Shown here in pieces: positions 25,684 to 35,045 of a stretch of DNA of 64,000 nt. The notes under the pieces were generated by a model that searched no databases, was not told where the DNA came from, and saw nothing but the letters and a program-made list of their open reading frames with translations. The stretch's first letter is position 1, and the number at the start of each line of letters is the position of its first letter. Origin of the DNA: Saccharibacillus sacchari DSM 19268 (GTDB lineage: Bacteria; Bacillota; Bacilli; Paenibacillales; Paenibacillaceae); the NCBI RefSeq assembly GCF_000585395.1, contig NZ_KK073875.1, forward strand, positions 845,311 to 909,310, in the 5' to 3' direction. The translations under genes were made by a program, and so were the position numbers.

Positions 25684-26454
25684 TTAATCAGAAGTCCGGT
25701 AGCGCTGCTGGATTAAGTCGATCCGGCTTTGCAACTCGATCAAGTCGCGATGCTCGATCGTCTCTACATACAACGATAGCCGGGAATTGATGTCTTTGAT
25801 TCCGTCCAGCAACAGTCGGCGGTTTTTGCGCTTGGCTTCGCCGCTTAGCTTCAGAAAGGGATTGATCGCGCCGTTCAGGTCTTTGAAGACTAGACGCTGA
25901 ATATTATGATTGACTTTGCTGTCGTTCAACTCCTTGAGTTGAGGAATCAGACGGGAGATTCGGGCCAAGAGCGACATCGTCTTTTCGACAATTTCATCAT
26001 CGAGCGCGTTTTTTTGTCCTTCCGAAATAATAAGCTCTTCGATCACCGAGATGTACTCGTGAACCGGGTCCCACATCTCGTCAGGTTCCGCGGCGGGCTT
26101 GGGAGGTGCCGGAGGATTCGCGGCAGCAGCCGCTGCCTTCCGACTCTCTTCTTCACGCTGAGCAGCCTGTTCCTCGCGCAGACGGCGCTCTACCGCCTCA
26201 TCGACTGCCGGAATGCCCGTGCGTCTTCCGCTCGGCGGAAGCACTTCAGGCTGCGGCTGAGATTGCGGAGACACGTCGATCGGGGTTGGCTTGGGCTTTC
26301 GACGTTTGAACGCGCCGATGCTCAGCAATACCGCGCCGCCGGGAATCAATGCCGAAATCCAAACAGGCAAAAAATCGTTCCCGACAATCGTAAGCGCATA
26401 ACCCGCGATAAAGGCCGTAATAGCCAGACCGTAACGTTTGATATAATCAATCAT
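25684..26454 (-). CDS. xpaC: XpaC-family protein
   Basis: Protein of 256 residues annotated in related genomes as 5-bromo-4-chloroindolyl phosphate hydrolysis protein. Two N-terminal membrane helices (about 8-26 and 30-47) are followed by a Pro/Ala/Gln-rich linker (about 53-120) and a C-terminal helical domain (WDPVHEYISVIEELIISEGQ to the end). Catalysis is doubtful: XpaC has no recognised phosphatase motif. It is the usual partner of TelA and probably anchors it to the membrane (inference). Confidence 0.82.
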   Translation of the reverse strand: MIDYIKRYGLAITAFIAGYALTIVGNDFLPVWISALIPGGAVLLSIGAFKRRKPKPTPIDVSPQSQPQPEVLPPSGRRTGIPAVDEAVERRLREEQAAQREEESRKAAAAAANPPAPPKPAAEPDEMWDPVHEYISVIEELIISEGQKNALDDEIVEKTMSLLARISRLIPQLKELNDSKVNHNIQRLVFKDLNGAINPFLKLSGEAKRKNRRLLLDGIKDINSRLSLYVETIEHRDLIELQSRIDLIQQRYRTSD

Positions 26455-26529
26455 GCCTTAACACCTCCAGCTTGATGGCCGAGCCTAAGCCGTCCATGTC
26501 CGCTTTGGTCGCTTGTCTATCCAGACAAG

Positions 26530-27582
26530 TTACTTGAGGCCGGGCGTTCCCGCCTCGCCGCGAACAGGGTCCAGCCTTACGGCTTGCTCTACGTAACTCG
26601 CTTTGATTCCGAACTGAGGCTGCGGCATCGGGAATGTCTCGCCAAATGCCGATTTGACGGCAAGGTAAGGGAAATTCACGCCGGACAGGCAGGTGATGTA
26701 CAAGCCTCCGGACATGCGCGGGTTGATTTCCAGCAGTTTGGGAATACCTTTATTGTACTTCACCTGCACGTTAAAAGCATAGGGAATGCGGCAATTTTCC
26801 GCAATCCGGCGCGAGATCGCCAGGAGTTCTTCCGAATACTCCAGATGGTACACGCGACCTTCCGATTTGCGCCGGGGAACGGCCGTCAACAGGTTCCCCG
26901 CCGCGTCCGCCAGGCAATCGATGCTGTATTCCTCGCCTTCGAGCAGCTCCATAACCATCAGATCTTGAAAGCTTTCGACAGAGGAAAGCGTTCGGTACGC
27001 CTCTTCATAGGTCGTCTCCAGCGTCACGTAACCGTACAGTTCCTCCAGCGGATCGCCGGCTTTATCCTTCACGATCCGGAAGCCCATGCCTCCTTCAGCT
27101 TCCGTCGGTTTGAAGCAGACGTGTTCCCCCGCTTCCGTCAATTCCCGGTAAGCCTGCGCAAACTGCTCCGCTGTCCGCACGACCCGATAGTCCGGAATTT
27201 CCACGACGCCTTTTCCTTCCAGCGAGCGATAGAACTTTTCCTTATTCATCATATTTTGCAGCAATTCCAGATCGCCGCAGACCATGACTTTCGTGCCGAT
27301 TTCCTCAAACCGTTCGATATGTTGCGCAATCAATTCCATATGCAAACGCGGAATGAACAAGTCTATGCCGTGCCGTTTGCAAAAATCGAGGCAGAACGCG
27401 ATATATTCTTCGCCTTCGACTTCCGGCTCGACTTCTTTGACGTCGCTTGCTCCCAATGAGACATGGTCAATGTTGGGATGCGTCCCGTAAAACTCGAAAA
27501 GCTCTCCATCTTCGTTCTCGCGAATCAAATTCACATAATGATAAGCGACGGAAAACCAGCGATTCATCCATATTTTTCTCAT
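26530..27582 (-). CDS. ATP-grasp enzyme of the Ter biosynthetic module
   Basis: ATP-grasp ligase of 350 residues. The pre-ATP domain is followed by ATP-binding KPTEAEGGMGFRIV, MELLEGEEYSIDCLAD and the metal-binding LEINPRMSGG. It resembles carbamoyl-phosphate synthase-like ATP-grasp proteins that join a carboxylate to an amine through an acylphosphate. In Ter clusters this enzyme is predicted to complete a nucleoside-like metabolite; the product is not known. Start 27582 has AAGGAAG 6 nt upstream. It follows the HAD gene by 53 bp. Confidence 0.85.
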   Translation of the reverse strand: MRKIWMNRWFSVAYHYVNLIRENEDGELFEFYGTHPNIDHVSLGASDVKEVEPEVEGEEYIAFCLDFCKRHGIDLFIPRLHMELIAQHIERFEEIGTKVMVCGDLELLQNMMNKEKFYRSLEGKGVVEIPDYRVVRTAEQFAQAYRELTEAGEHVCFKPTEAEGGMGFRIVKDKAGDPLEELYGYVTLETTYEEAYRTLSSVESFQDLMVMELLEGEEYSIDCLADAAGNLLTAVPRRKSEGRVYHLEYSEELLAISRRIAENCRIPYAFNVQVKYNKGIPKLLEINPRMSGGLYITCLSGVNFPYLAVKSAFGETFPMPQPQFGIKASYVEQAVRLDPVRGEAGTPGLK

Positions 27583-27635
27583 TGTCATCTTCCTTTTTCG
27601 GTGTATTACGCTCCAAAAGGCCGCCGGGTTTCGCT

Positions 27636-28469
27636 TCAGCGCAGTTTTGACGCTTCTGAAGCCTGTTCCTCGACAGGCAAAGCAAACCAGTCAGCAATCT
27701 TTGCGATCAGATCCTCGGCAGCGCCCATTCCGTCGCGATCCGTGAATGTGTACACGCCTGCCTCCATATACGCCGCATAAATTTCTCCGTGTCTCGGCAC
27801 GATCGCATAATCCGCAGCCTTAAGCAGACTTTCGTCCAGCAGCGAATCGCCGGAAGCCGCAATACGGGAAGCGCCTGCCAGAGCTTTCACATGCAGCAGT
27901 CCGTCCCCTTTGCTCACGCCGTCCGGAACCAGATACATCTTGCGCCCTTGCACGGACAGATTCCAGCGCATGCCCGCCAGCTCTTTTCGAAAATCCTCGA
28001 CGACGTCCAGAGGCATGTTCTCCCGTTCCAAAATGATGGAATAGAACAGATTATCCGAGTGACGATAGGATTTCACCCAATCCGGCGAGGAAATGCGATC
28101 GAAGGCTTCTATGACCTTTTCCGCATTTTCGCTGCGAGTTAACGCCTCTCCCACATGACGCTGCCAATCCGGATCAGATGCGCCGTCGATCAGCACATTG
28201 CCTCCATTGCTGGTCACGGCGTACTTGGGCTTAAACGTTTCCCTTATGTAAAAAATACGCTCATACTGCTCGATCGTCCTCGTCGTCACGGGCACGAACA
28301 GCGCCGTTTTGGACAACTCGATCAGCAATCTTGCCGTCTCCGGCGACATGAACGAAATATGCTCGCCTTGATACAACTCGACCGGAATGACTTCCGTCGA
28401 ACCGAAAGCTTCGCCCATCGCCTTTTTCGAATAAATCAGCGTGCGGTCTAGATCGCTTGCGAAGATCAT
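27636..28469 (-). CDS. HAD-superfamily phosphatase of the Ter module
   Basis: Haloacid dehalogenase-like hydrolase of 277 residues. Motif I is FASDLDRTL (nucleophile Asp, acid/base Asp), motif II includes PVTTRT, and motifs III-IV lie in DGVSKGDGLLHVKAL and GDSLLDESLL; a C2-type cap lies between them, as in sucrose-phosphatase-like enzymes. It probably removes a phosphate from a sugar-phosphate intermediate. ATG 28469 overlaps the stop of the preceding PRTase gene (ATGA) and has GGAGG 6 nt upstream, so the two are translationally coupled. Confidence 0.87.
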   Translation of the reverse strand: MIFASDLDRTLIYSKKAMGEAFGSTEVIPVELYQGEHISFMSPETARLLIELSKTALFVPVTTRTIEQYERIFYIRETFKPKYAVTSNGGNVLIDGASDPDWQRHVGEALTRSENAEKVIEAFDRISSPDWVKSYRHSDNLFYSIILERENMPLDVVEDFRKELAGMRWNLSVQGRKMYLVPDGVSKGDGLLHVKALAGASRIAASGDSLLDESLLKAADYAIVPRHGEIYAAYMEAGVYTFTDRDGMGAAEDLIAKIADWFALPVEEQASEASKLR

Positions 28470-29608
28470 GATTGTCCTCCGTTCAACGGCTTGATGATCC
28501 CGCAGCAGGAGTAAGTCAATTCCGGATACACTTCGACCGGCACGCCGCGATCTTCGGCCAGCAGCAAAATATGGCGGAGGTTCGGATTGTCCAGACGGTC
28601 CACGAGAATCTTCCACGGCACGCGGCGCAGCAGCACGCGCGTCGTCTCGCCCACGCCCGGCTTGACCAAGTTGACGTCCGCGATCCCGTAATCCTGCTGG
28701 ATGCGCGCGATATCTTTCATCCCCTGCCAGCTCGATACATTCGCTTCCGGCAGATTTTCCAGCCGCTCCGCTTCCGCTTTCGCTTCTTCGCGAATCTCGT
28801 CGAAGTAGCCGCATACCACGTCCACGAACAGATTGGATACGTCGTCTTCCAGCCATTCTTCGTAATATTTCGCGCCGTGAAAATCATCCGGTCCGATCAA
28901 ATCGTCGCGCAGCACGGTACGGCTCATTAGCCCGGATACCGTAGAGTTCAGGCAAGCGCTCGGGATAAGGAAATCTTCGCGAGTGCCGAACGTTTCCGAG
29001 CAGCGCCCCGGATCGGCCAGAACCGCCAAATCGTCATCGAGTTCGATGCCGTATTTGCTTTGCATCGTTTCTTTCGCTTCGGCCAATACGTTACGAATCG
29101 CGCCTTTGCCGGTCCAGCCGTCCACGAATTGAATGCGGCGTCCCGGATGCTCGCGCAGCATGTACAGTACCGCGTTCTCGTCGATTCCTTTGCCGCGAAT
29201 GATCGAGATGCTGTAGTGAGGCAGTTCCGCTCCGTACACGGCCCGGAAATAACGCTTGATGAGAATCCCGATCGGCGTCCCTGCACGAGCCAGCGAAGCC
29301 AACACAAAGTCCGTACCGTGCCGGGCCGCTAAACGTTCCGAGACAATGCCTGCGTCCCTGGCCACTTTTCGCGCCGTTGCTTCCAAGGTTTCGTGGAACA
29401 ACTTCAAATAATCCTCAGTCGGCTTGTATTCCACCGGCAGCATCTCCGAATAATGCGTGCCGCCTTGAATTGCTTCTTCGCGATCTTCGGTTCCGCGCTC
29501 CAGATTCACGTCGCTTAAGTTTTTCAGCAAAAAGACAACATCGTCAGGGCTGTAGCTCCCCAATCGTTCAGGCACGGGCAGCAGTTTGGACGATACGTGG
29601 TTCGACAT
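28466..29608 (-). CDS. Phosphoribosyltransferase-like/StiP protein with PELOTA-type domain
   Basis: Protein of 380 residues. The N-terminal domain (about 20-230) matches the family called PRTase_1 or cysteine protease StiP: EAIQGGTHYSEMLPVEY, VLASLARAGTPIGIL, ISIIRGKGIDENAV and the candidate PRPP loop FVDGWTGKGAIRNVL. The C-terminal part (about 290-380, VNLVKPGVGETTRVLLRRVP and ILLLAEDRGVPVEVYPELTY) resembles a PELOTA/L7Ae-type RNA-binding domain. Enzymatic activity is unsettled: both protease and PRTase proposals exist. AGGGG precedes ATG 29608. It lies 1 bp after the PRTase-TRSP gene. Confidence 0.83.
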   Translation of the reverse strand: MSNHVSSKLLPVPERLGSYSPDDVVFLLKNLSDVNLERGTEDREEAIQGGTHYSEMLPVEYKPTEDYLKLFHETLEATARKVARDAGIVSERLAARHGTDFVLASLARAGTPIGILIKRYFRAVYGAELPHYSISIIRGKGIDENAVLYMLREHPGRRIQFVDGWTGKGAIRNVLAEAKETMQSKYGIELDDDLAVLADPGRCSETFGTREDFLIPSACLNSTVSGLMSRTVLRDDLIGPDDFHGAKYYEEWLEDDVSNLFVDVVCGYFDEIREEAKAEAERLENLPEANVSSWQGMKDIARIQQDYGIADVNLVKPGVGETTRVLLRRVPWKILVDRLDNPNLRHILLLAEDRGVPVEVYPELTYSCCGIIKPLNGGQS

Positions 29609-29609
29609 A

Positions 29610-31136
29610 TTATTTTTCCCCTTCCGATGCGTTAAGCTCGTTTGATCCTGTTCCGGTAACGACGAGGTGCACAACCGGCACTCCGCTCTTTTCCAAAGCA
29701 TTCAGCAGCGGCTTTACGCGATCTCCGATCGGCGCACGCTCCAGAAAAACAAAAATTTCATCATATTGGCCTGCCGGTACATTATAGAAAAAGTTGGCTA
29801 CGCCCGGGTCGTCGGGAGAAGTGTGCGGGAATCCGCTGCGCACCGCGTAGCCATCCTGATCCAGTACGTGAATCGGGCTGCGGGTGCTGGATTGATACAA
29901 AACGCCGTCACCCATTCCGGCTGCGATTCGCATCGGCACGTACATGAATTCCCCCGTGCCCATGCATAGCGTTCTTTTACCGAGACGTTGATTCGCCAGA
30001 TACGCCGAAGCCTTCGCCACCTGCTCGCTCAACGACGCGTTATCCGCCTCGTACATCCCGAACCGTCCCGTCCATTCCAAATAAGGGCAGTCGGAGACCG
30101 TACCCGAAGAATCGGAAGAACTAACATCCAGATGCGTGAAAAAGTCCGACGCATCATGCGTAAGCAGCTTCATCCCGTCGTGGTTGCGTCGATCCGGCGC
30201 AGGCTGCGGCAGACGCTCGACCGGACCGCCTTCGACCTCGATCTCGCCTTCGATCAACGCGATCGTATCGATCGTAATATCCAGTTCCTTTTCCAATCGG
30301 GCAAAACGTTCGCGGTCTTCCGCACCTCTCCAGTCCAGCAGACTCGCTACGACATAATGGCGGCGCGGATGCTTGCTCTGCAAATCGCGAATGATGTTAA
30401 GCGCCGTATTGCCGGTCGTGACTTCGTCATCCACGAGCACAACTGATTCTTCTCCCGCAAAAAACGACTTCTCTCGCGCATAGCAACGGTGTGCCGTCGC
30501 ATGCGAATGTTCTTCTTCGAAGCTCAGCACCGGCTCTTGTCCCACCAGTTCCTCGCGCGTCGTGTGCAGGAATCGCGTATCTCCCGCAAAACAGTCGTAC
30601 ATCGCATGTCCGAGCGCCGTCGCCGTCTCCGCGAAAGCAATAAACAAAGCAGGCTCCTCTACATGCAGTTTATCCGCTTGCAATCGAGCATAAAGCTGAC
30701 TTGCCGCGATACCGTCATTATGGATCGCTTCGCATACTTCTTCCAGACTGTATGCACTCGCTTCTCTCGCTGCAATCTCCGCTCCGTCATTCGACGAGGA
30801 CTCCGCTCTTCGGCGCTGCCATAGCAATGCAAGCGCCGCGCCTCCCAATAACGATTTGTGCGGATCGACGGGAATATGCTTGCCGAGAATTCGACTAACG
30901 AACAAGAAGCTGCGCTTTTTGTTAATCCGGGCCGCCATTTGAAAAAGATCGTCGGGGTGAAGATTGAACGGGTTGGCATTCAAACGAACGCGTACCGTTA
31001 ATCCTTCCGGCATTTCGTATACATATTCCCCCTGCCGGGAGTTTGCTTCTTGAACAACAGATTCTCCATTTGTTGAAGAAGGGGTTTCCGAATCGTTCTT
31101 AGCGAACGAGTAATGCAGTGAAGTTTTGGTTTTCAT
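29610..31136 (-). CDS. Phosphoribosyltransferase with TRSP domain
   Basis: Protein of 508 residues. The PRTase_2-type domain (about 50-290) shows RVRLNANPFNLHP, ETATALGHAMYDCF and the PRPP-binding loop SVVLVDDEVTTGNTALNI. A C-terminal TRSP domain (about 370-508) includes LCMGTGEFMYVPMRIA and the tail NALEKSGVPVVHLVVTGTGS. It is predicted to transfer a phosphoribosyl group to an unknown base or acceptor. Its start lies 38 bp inside the preceding HpcH gene, and its stop is 1 bp from the StiP-like gene, so these genes are tightly coupled. Confidence 0.84.
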   Translation of the reverse strand: MKTKTSLHYSFAKNDSETPSSTNGESVVQEANSRQGEYVYEMPEGLTVRVRLNANPFNLHPDDLFQMAARINKKRSFLFVSRILGKHIPVDPHKSLLGGAALALLWQRRRAESSSNDGAEIAAREASAYSLEEVCEAIHNDGIAASQLYARLQADKLHVEEPALFIAFAETATALGHAMYDCFAGDTRFLHTTREELVGQEPVLSFEEEHSHATAHRCYAREKSFFAGEESVVLVDDEVTTGNTALNIIRDLQSKHPRRHYVVASLLDWRGAEDRERFARLEKELDITIDTIALIEGEIEVEGGPVERLPQPAPDRRNHDGMKLLTHDASDFFTHLDVSSSDSSGTVSDCPYLEWTGRFGMYEADNASLSEQVAKASAYLANQRLGKRTLCMGTGEFMYVPMRIAAGMGDGVLYQSSTRSPIHVLDQDGYAVRSGFPHTSPDDPGVANFFYNVPAGQYDEIFVFLERAPIGDRVKPLLNALEKSGVPVVHLVVTGTGSNELNASEGEK

Positions 31137-32283
31137 TCAGCACCCCGTAAATTTCCGAACGAATCATGATCCGCCGCGCCCAATTCAGATGGGGCTTGAT
31201 CTCGTTCATTTTATTGTCATAGCCGCTTTTGACGACGCCGACCTCGCCGCCGCTGCTGGATAGAATATGCGAAGCATCCATGTACTCTTCGTGGGTGACC
31301 GTATACATCGCCTGGACCGGACAGATATGCGTAGGATGGATAATCGTTTTGCCTATGATGCCGTTCTCTTTATCCAACTCGACCTCGCGAATCAGGCCGT
31401 CCACGTACTTGTTGATATACTGCATGCGCAAGCGAAGCCCTGCCGGGCCTGCCGTTTCCTGAAAGGGAGTCTCTCTAAGCTGAGGCTTCAGCACGCGGTC
31501 GCTTTTGAAATATTCCCAGACCGGTCCCGAGATCACGTAACCGCTGCCTGCCCTGCCGAACAAATTGACGATATCCGCCACGCAATCCCGAATGACTCCA
31601 ATATCGTAGATGGTCATGTCCGGCTTGCGCCGCAGACCGAAAAGGCTGGAAAAGTCGGTGGCTCCGATGCGAACGTTCAATATGTATTCGCGATACTGGT
31701 CAAGCAGCGCTTTGATTCCGAGCAACGTCTCTCTTCGCGTCTCCGCGTAAATCACTTCGGCGCTTTCGAGAATCGGCATACCGTACAACACAGGACTGTC
31801 AGATGGTCTCGACTCATTGTAATCGCGCAGGATTTTCAGATAACGTTCGCCCGTAGAGACATCGAACTTCGGAAACACAAGTCCGGTTAACCGGGTAACC
31901 GCGCTGCCGATCTGCTCCAAGATCCGCTTGGCCTGTTCCGGCGTGCGAATCCGGATAAAAATCAGGGGAAGCGATTCCGAATCGATCACGCTTTCATTCG
32001 CATGCGTGTCCAGACTGCGAATCTGCGAAACCAGAGAGGCTTCGGCCTCTTCCACCTTCAAATCTCCTACGGCATCCTCCAAATCGATTACGACGGATGT
32101 TAAACCTTTATGCTTGCCTGTACTGAGATCCTGTGCAATGGTCGGCCGAGTGGCCGGCATGTACAGGGCCGCTCCGATCGCATGAGAAAGCAATTCTTTC
32201 TCCGAACGGTTGCAGAACGGTGCGGGAGCCAAATGGAACAAGTTTTCGGTTTCTTCCACCGACAAATAATCAAAATAATGCAT
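31099..32283 (-). CDS. HpcH/HpaI aldolase / citrate lyase beta-like protein
   Basis: TIM-barrel protein of 394 residues in the CitE/HpcH superfamily. The metal and substrate motifs are SVVIDLEDAVGD (about 61-72), FIRIRTPEQAKRI, GMPILESAEVIYAETR and RIGATDFSSLFGLRR. It is longer than typical CitE (about 290). It should cleave or form a C-C bond next to a carboxylate and may make the carboxylated precursor for the cluster's small molecule. ATG 32283 has GGAGGGG upstream. It begins the five-gene enzymatic module after terC. Confidence 0.85.
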   Translation of the reverse strand: MHYFDYLSVEETENLFHLAPAPFCNRSEKELLSHAIGAALYMPATRPTIAQDLSTGKHKGLTSVVIDLEDAVGDLKVEEAEASLVSQIRSLDTHANESVIDSESLPLIFIRIRTPEQAKRILEQIGSAVTRLTGLVFPKFDVSTGERYLKILRDYNESRPSDSPVLYGMPILESAEVIYAETRRETLLGIKALLDQYREYILNVRIGATDFSSLFGLRRKPDMTIYDIGVIRDCVADIVNLFGRAGSGYVISGPVWEYFKSDRVLKPQLRETPFQETAGPAGLRLRMQYINKYVDGLIREVELDKENGIIGKTIIHPTHICPVQAMYTVTHEEYMDASHILSSSGGEVGVVKSGYDNKMNEIKPHLNWARRIMIRSEIYGVLNENQNFTALLVR

Positions 32284-32474
32284 AAATGAGTTCCCCTCCC
32301 ACAAGCGGCATATTTGAAAAAACTCCGCCGAACGGAGAAAATCTTTCTGCTTTAGGGCGTGTACACCCTAGCAAAAGCCCGAATTTAAGATAATAAGGAC
32401 TTTTGGCTAAAACAGGAAGCCTTTCTCCGTGTGCGGAGGAATACAATTAATAAACCCGGATATTCGCCATGAAA

Positions 32475-32506
32475 CCACCGTGCGCCAATTCTCTGACGCA
32501 CGGCGG
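32475..32506 (-). other. GC-rich hairpin between terC and the HpcH gene
   Basis: CCACCGTGCG (32475-32484) pairs with CGCACGGCGG (32497-32506), one mismatch, loop 12 nt. Only GTTTC follows on the minus strand, so it is a weak terminator or a processing/attenuation site inside the Ter transcript. Confidence 0.55.
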
Positions 32507-32541
32507 GGGCAATTCATCGCTTTAGTTGTTCTCTACTCTTT

Positions 32542-33360
32542 TTAATTCGCGGATCGGCCTTCATTATCCTCCCGATTTTGCCGCCGCTGGCGAACCAAAC
32601 TGAGCAAAATCGTACCGACGAAGACCGCGATTAGCATAGGGAAGAATATCGCTTGAGGCAGCTCATAATCGAATACGGCAGCCACGATCATTTTCAACCC
32701 GATAATCGTGATCAAAATAAAAGCCGCACGTTCCAATTCCGGGAACTTCTCAAGCAGTTTGAGAAATAATTGGGCGACGCCGCGCATCATCAATACGCCG
32801 ATCATCCCGCCGAGCAGCAGCACCCACACTTCCTGACTGACGCCGAAAGCGGCCAGCACGCTGTCGATGCTGAATGCGATATCCATCATCTCGACGGCAA
32901 GCACCGTGCGCCAGAAACCGTAATTTTTCTCTTCGCCTTCGGAATCGTCAGCCGACTCGTCCTTGCGCCCGATCTTCGGAATAAGCGGAACCCCTCCGAT
33001 TCGGCCCCATCGCAATTCGAGGCCGAACAGATTGCTCATCGCAATCCACAGGAGGTATACTCCGCCGATGACTTTGACCCAGGTGATCTTGACTAAGAAC
33101 GTTCCGACACCGATCGCGACGAAGCGGAAGATGTACGCGCCGATGATTCCGTAGAATAAGGCTTTCTTGCGCTGATTAGGCGGCAAATGTCGAACCATGA
33201 CAGCCAGTACCAATGCGTTATCGGCCGACAAGAGCCCTTCAAGAATGACCAGCGTGCCGATCACGCCCCAGGTTGCCGGTTGACTTAAGACTGCGCCGAC
33301 ATGCTCCCATTGAAAATAGTTGGCAAAATTGCCGAAGAAACTCTGAAAAAAGTCCGCCAT
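32542..33360 (-). CDS. terC: TerC-family membrane protein
   Basis: Integral membrane protein of 272 residues with about seven helices. Family motifs are LVILEGLLSADNALVLAVMV (with the conserved acidic/Asn patch in the membrane) and VEMMDIAFSIDSVLAAFGVS. TerC proteins are proposed to export or handle divalent metals (manganese) and to work with TerD and TerB at the membrane. ATG 33360 is preceded by AAGGAGAT; the longer reading begins with TTG inside the ribosome site. It lies between the TerD group and the enzymatic module. Confidence 0.93.
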   Translation of the reverse strand: MADFFQSFFGNFANYFQWEHVGAVLSQPATWGVIGTLVILEGLLSADNALVLAVMVRHLPPNQRKKALFYGIIGAYIFRFVAIGVGTFLVKITWVKVIGGVYLLWIAMSNLFGLELRWGRIGGVPLIPKIGRKDESADDSEGEEKNYGFWRTVLAVEMMDIAFSIDSVLAAFGVSQEVWVLLLGGMIGVLMMRGVAQLFLKLLEKFPELERAAFILITIIGLKMIVAAVFDYELPQAIFFPMLIAVFVGTILLSLVRQRRQNREDNEGRSAN

Positions 33361-33501
33361 GATGTCTATCTCCTTCAAGGCGGTTCAGAGGCGGCCTGCT
33401 ATGGAGACTGCGGGCATGGTCATGCGGGCAGAGACCTGTGTACAGGACGGATCGAACCGTCGTGCTTTTTCTAAGACGTATTATCGCTCATGCCAAAAAA
33501 C

Positions 33502-35004
33502 TTATTTGCTGCCTGTCGTCCAGCGAAGTCCCCAGCCGTAAGCCTGATCCAGCTCTCGGTGGCCGGAGAAGTATTCGACGAGACGTTCGATGCTGAAAGT
33601 CTGGTCGCCGACATTGGTAATCATCGCTACGGCGCACATGCCTTTACGGCTTCCGTGCTCGTCCATTCGAACGACGATGTCCGGGCCGCCGCCCTTGATC
33701 GTAACGACGCCGTCCGCTTGCGCCCAATTCGCCGCGCCTTCATAAATGAAAGCATAGACGACGATACGCTTGATATCGCGTAAATGCGCGCCGTTGATAC
33801 GCATGTTTTCGCCGCCGCTTTTGGTTCCCGTCCGATCGTCGCCGTCGAGCATGACGTACGGTTCGTTGTCCAGCGATCCGAAAGCGCGTCCGAGCGCCTG
33901 AACCGTTCCTTTATAGCCGTCCTTCAACTCGAACAAGCAGCCCAGATCCAGATCGACCCCGGAGGTCTTGCCGAAGAACCCCGTGCCTTGGCGCTGATTC
34001 CAGTTCAGGTTGATCAGAATCTCCCCGATGGAATTCGTGCCTGCTTTCTTTTCCAAACTGATCTTGTCTCCGCGCTTGGTCAACTCGATCTTTTGAAGAC
34101 TCGGCGACGCAGGTTGCGGAGCCGGAGTGGGCGCTAGGGCCGGAACCGGACTTCCGCTCTGAGAGCCCGGAGCTGGACTACTGCCCGGAGGCGGAGGAAT
34201 CACACGAGGTGCAGAACCGTTTTGCCCGCTGCCTGAGGAGGCAGGAGGATTCCCTCCGCCTTGTTGCGAAGGACGTCCGAGATTCAGCGGTGACGGATTG
34301 CCGCCTTGAGGCTGCGGCGGCTGCGAAGGAACCGGATTGAATGGTTGTGCCGACGGAGTCGGTGCAGGCGTCGGATTGGACGGCCGAGCCGGTGTCGGCG
34401 CCGGAGGAACTGGCGTCGGTGCCGGCTCCGGCTCTGACTGCACGTCGATGCCGAAACTGCCGCATAACGCTTCAAGTCCACCCGTGTAGCCGCTGCCTAC
34501 AGCGCTGAATTTCCATTCTCCGTTATAGCGATACAATTCGCCAACGACAATAGCAGTCTCTACGCCGGATGTCTTATCTAATGTAAAACGTACCAATTCA
34601 GAACCGCTTCGAGCATCAACGATACGCAGGTATACGCCATTCACGCCAGCAAAATTCTGCCGACGCTTCTCGCCTTCGTACAAGGTCAGCGAAAAAGCGA
34701 TGCGTTCATACGCAGCCGGAACAGCGCTTAATGAGATTGCGACTTGTTCATTATCCGTAACACCCGCATAAGCATTTCGGCTTTCCGTCTGAAGCTGAAC
34801 GGCGCCTTTTGCTCCGGCAGGATTGCCGTAGAAGATCAAATCTTCATCGGCCGTCGCTTTGGAACCCGGACCAAGCAGAAACGCCGAGAAGTCGATATCG
34901 ACTCCCGGCGATCCCTGCCAGCCCATTCCGACGACGATCCGGTCAAGACCGGGATTGGTTTTGGTCAGGTCGGCTTTTTGCCCCCTGATAATCGTAGTCG
35001 TCAC
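33502..35004 (-). CDS. TerD/TerA-type fusion protein with Pro-rich linker
   Basis: Protein of 500 residues. The first TerD domain (1-193) has NPGLDRIVVGMGW and DFSAFLLGPG, but the usual [13 protein letters not shown] calcium motif is degenerate (TESRNAYAGVTDNEQ). A Pro/Gly/Gln/Ser-rich linker runs from about 195 to 300. The second domain (300-500) carries GDDRTGTKSGGENMRING and GGGPDIVVRMDEHGSRKGMC, as in TerA. It probably recruits partners through the flexible linker while the C-terminal domain binds calcium. It is the last of four TerD-type genes, 41 bp after the preceding one. Confidence 0.85.
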   Translation of the reverse strand: MTTTIIRGQKADLTKTNPGLDRIVVGMGWQGSPGVDIDFSAFLLGPGSKATADEDLIFYGNPAGAKGAVQLQTESRNAYAGVTDNEQVAISLSAVPAAYERIAFSLTLYEGEKRRQNFAGVNGVYLRIVDARSGSELVRFTLDKTSGVETAIVVGELYRYNGEWKFSAVGSGYTGGLEALCGSFGIDVQSEPEPAPTPVPPAPTPARPSNPTPAPTPSAQPFNPVPSQPPQPQGGNPSPLNLGRPSQQGGGNPPASSGSGQNGSAPRVIPPPPGSSPAPGSQSGSPVPALAPTPAPQPASPSLQKIELTKRGDKISLEKKAGTNSIGEILINLNWNQRQGTGFFGKTSGVDLDLGCLFELKDGYKGTVQALGRAFGSLDNEPYVMLDGDDRTGTKSGGENMRINGAHLRDIKRIVVYAFIYEGAANWAQADGVVTIKGGGPDIVVRMDEHGSRKGMCAVAMITNVGDQTFSIERLVEYFSGHRELDQAYGWGLRWTTGSK

Positions 35005-35045
35005 TGGGAATTCCGCCTTTCGCTCTCGTTAAGATACGATCCGAA

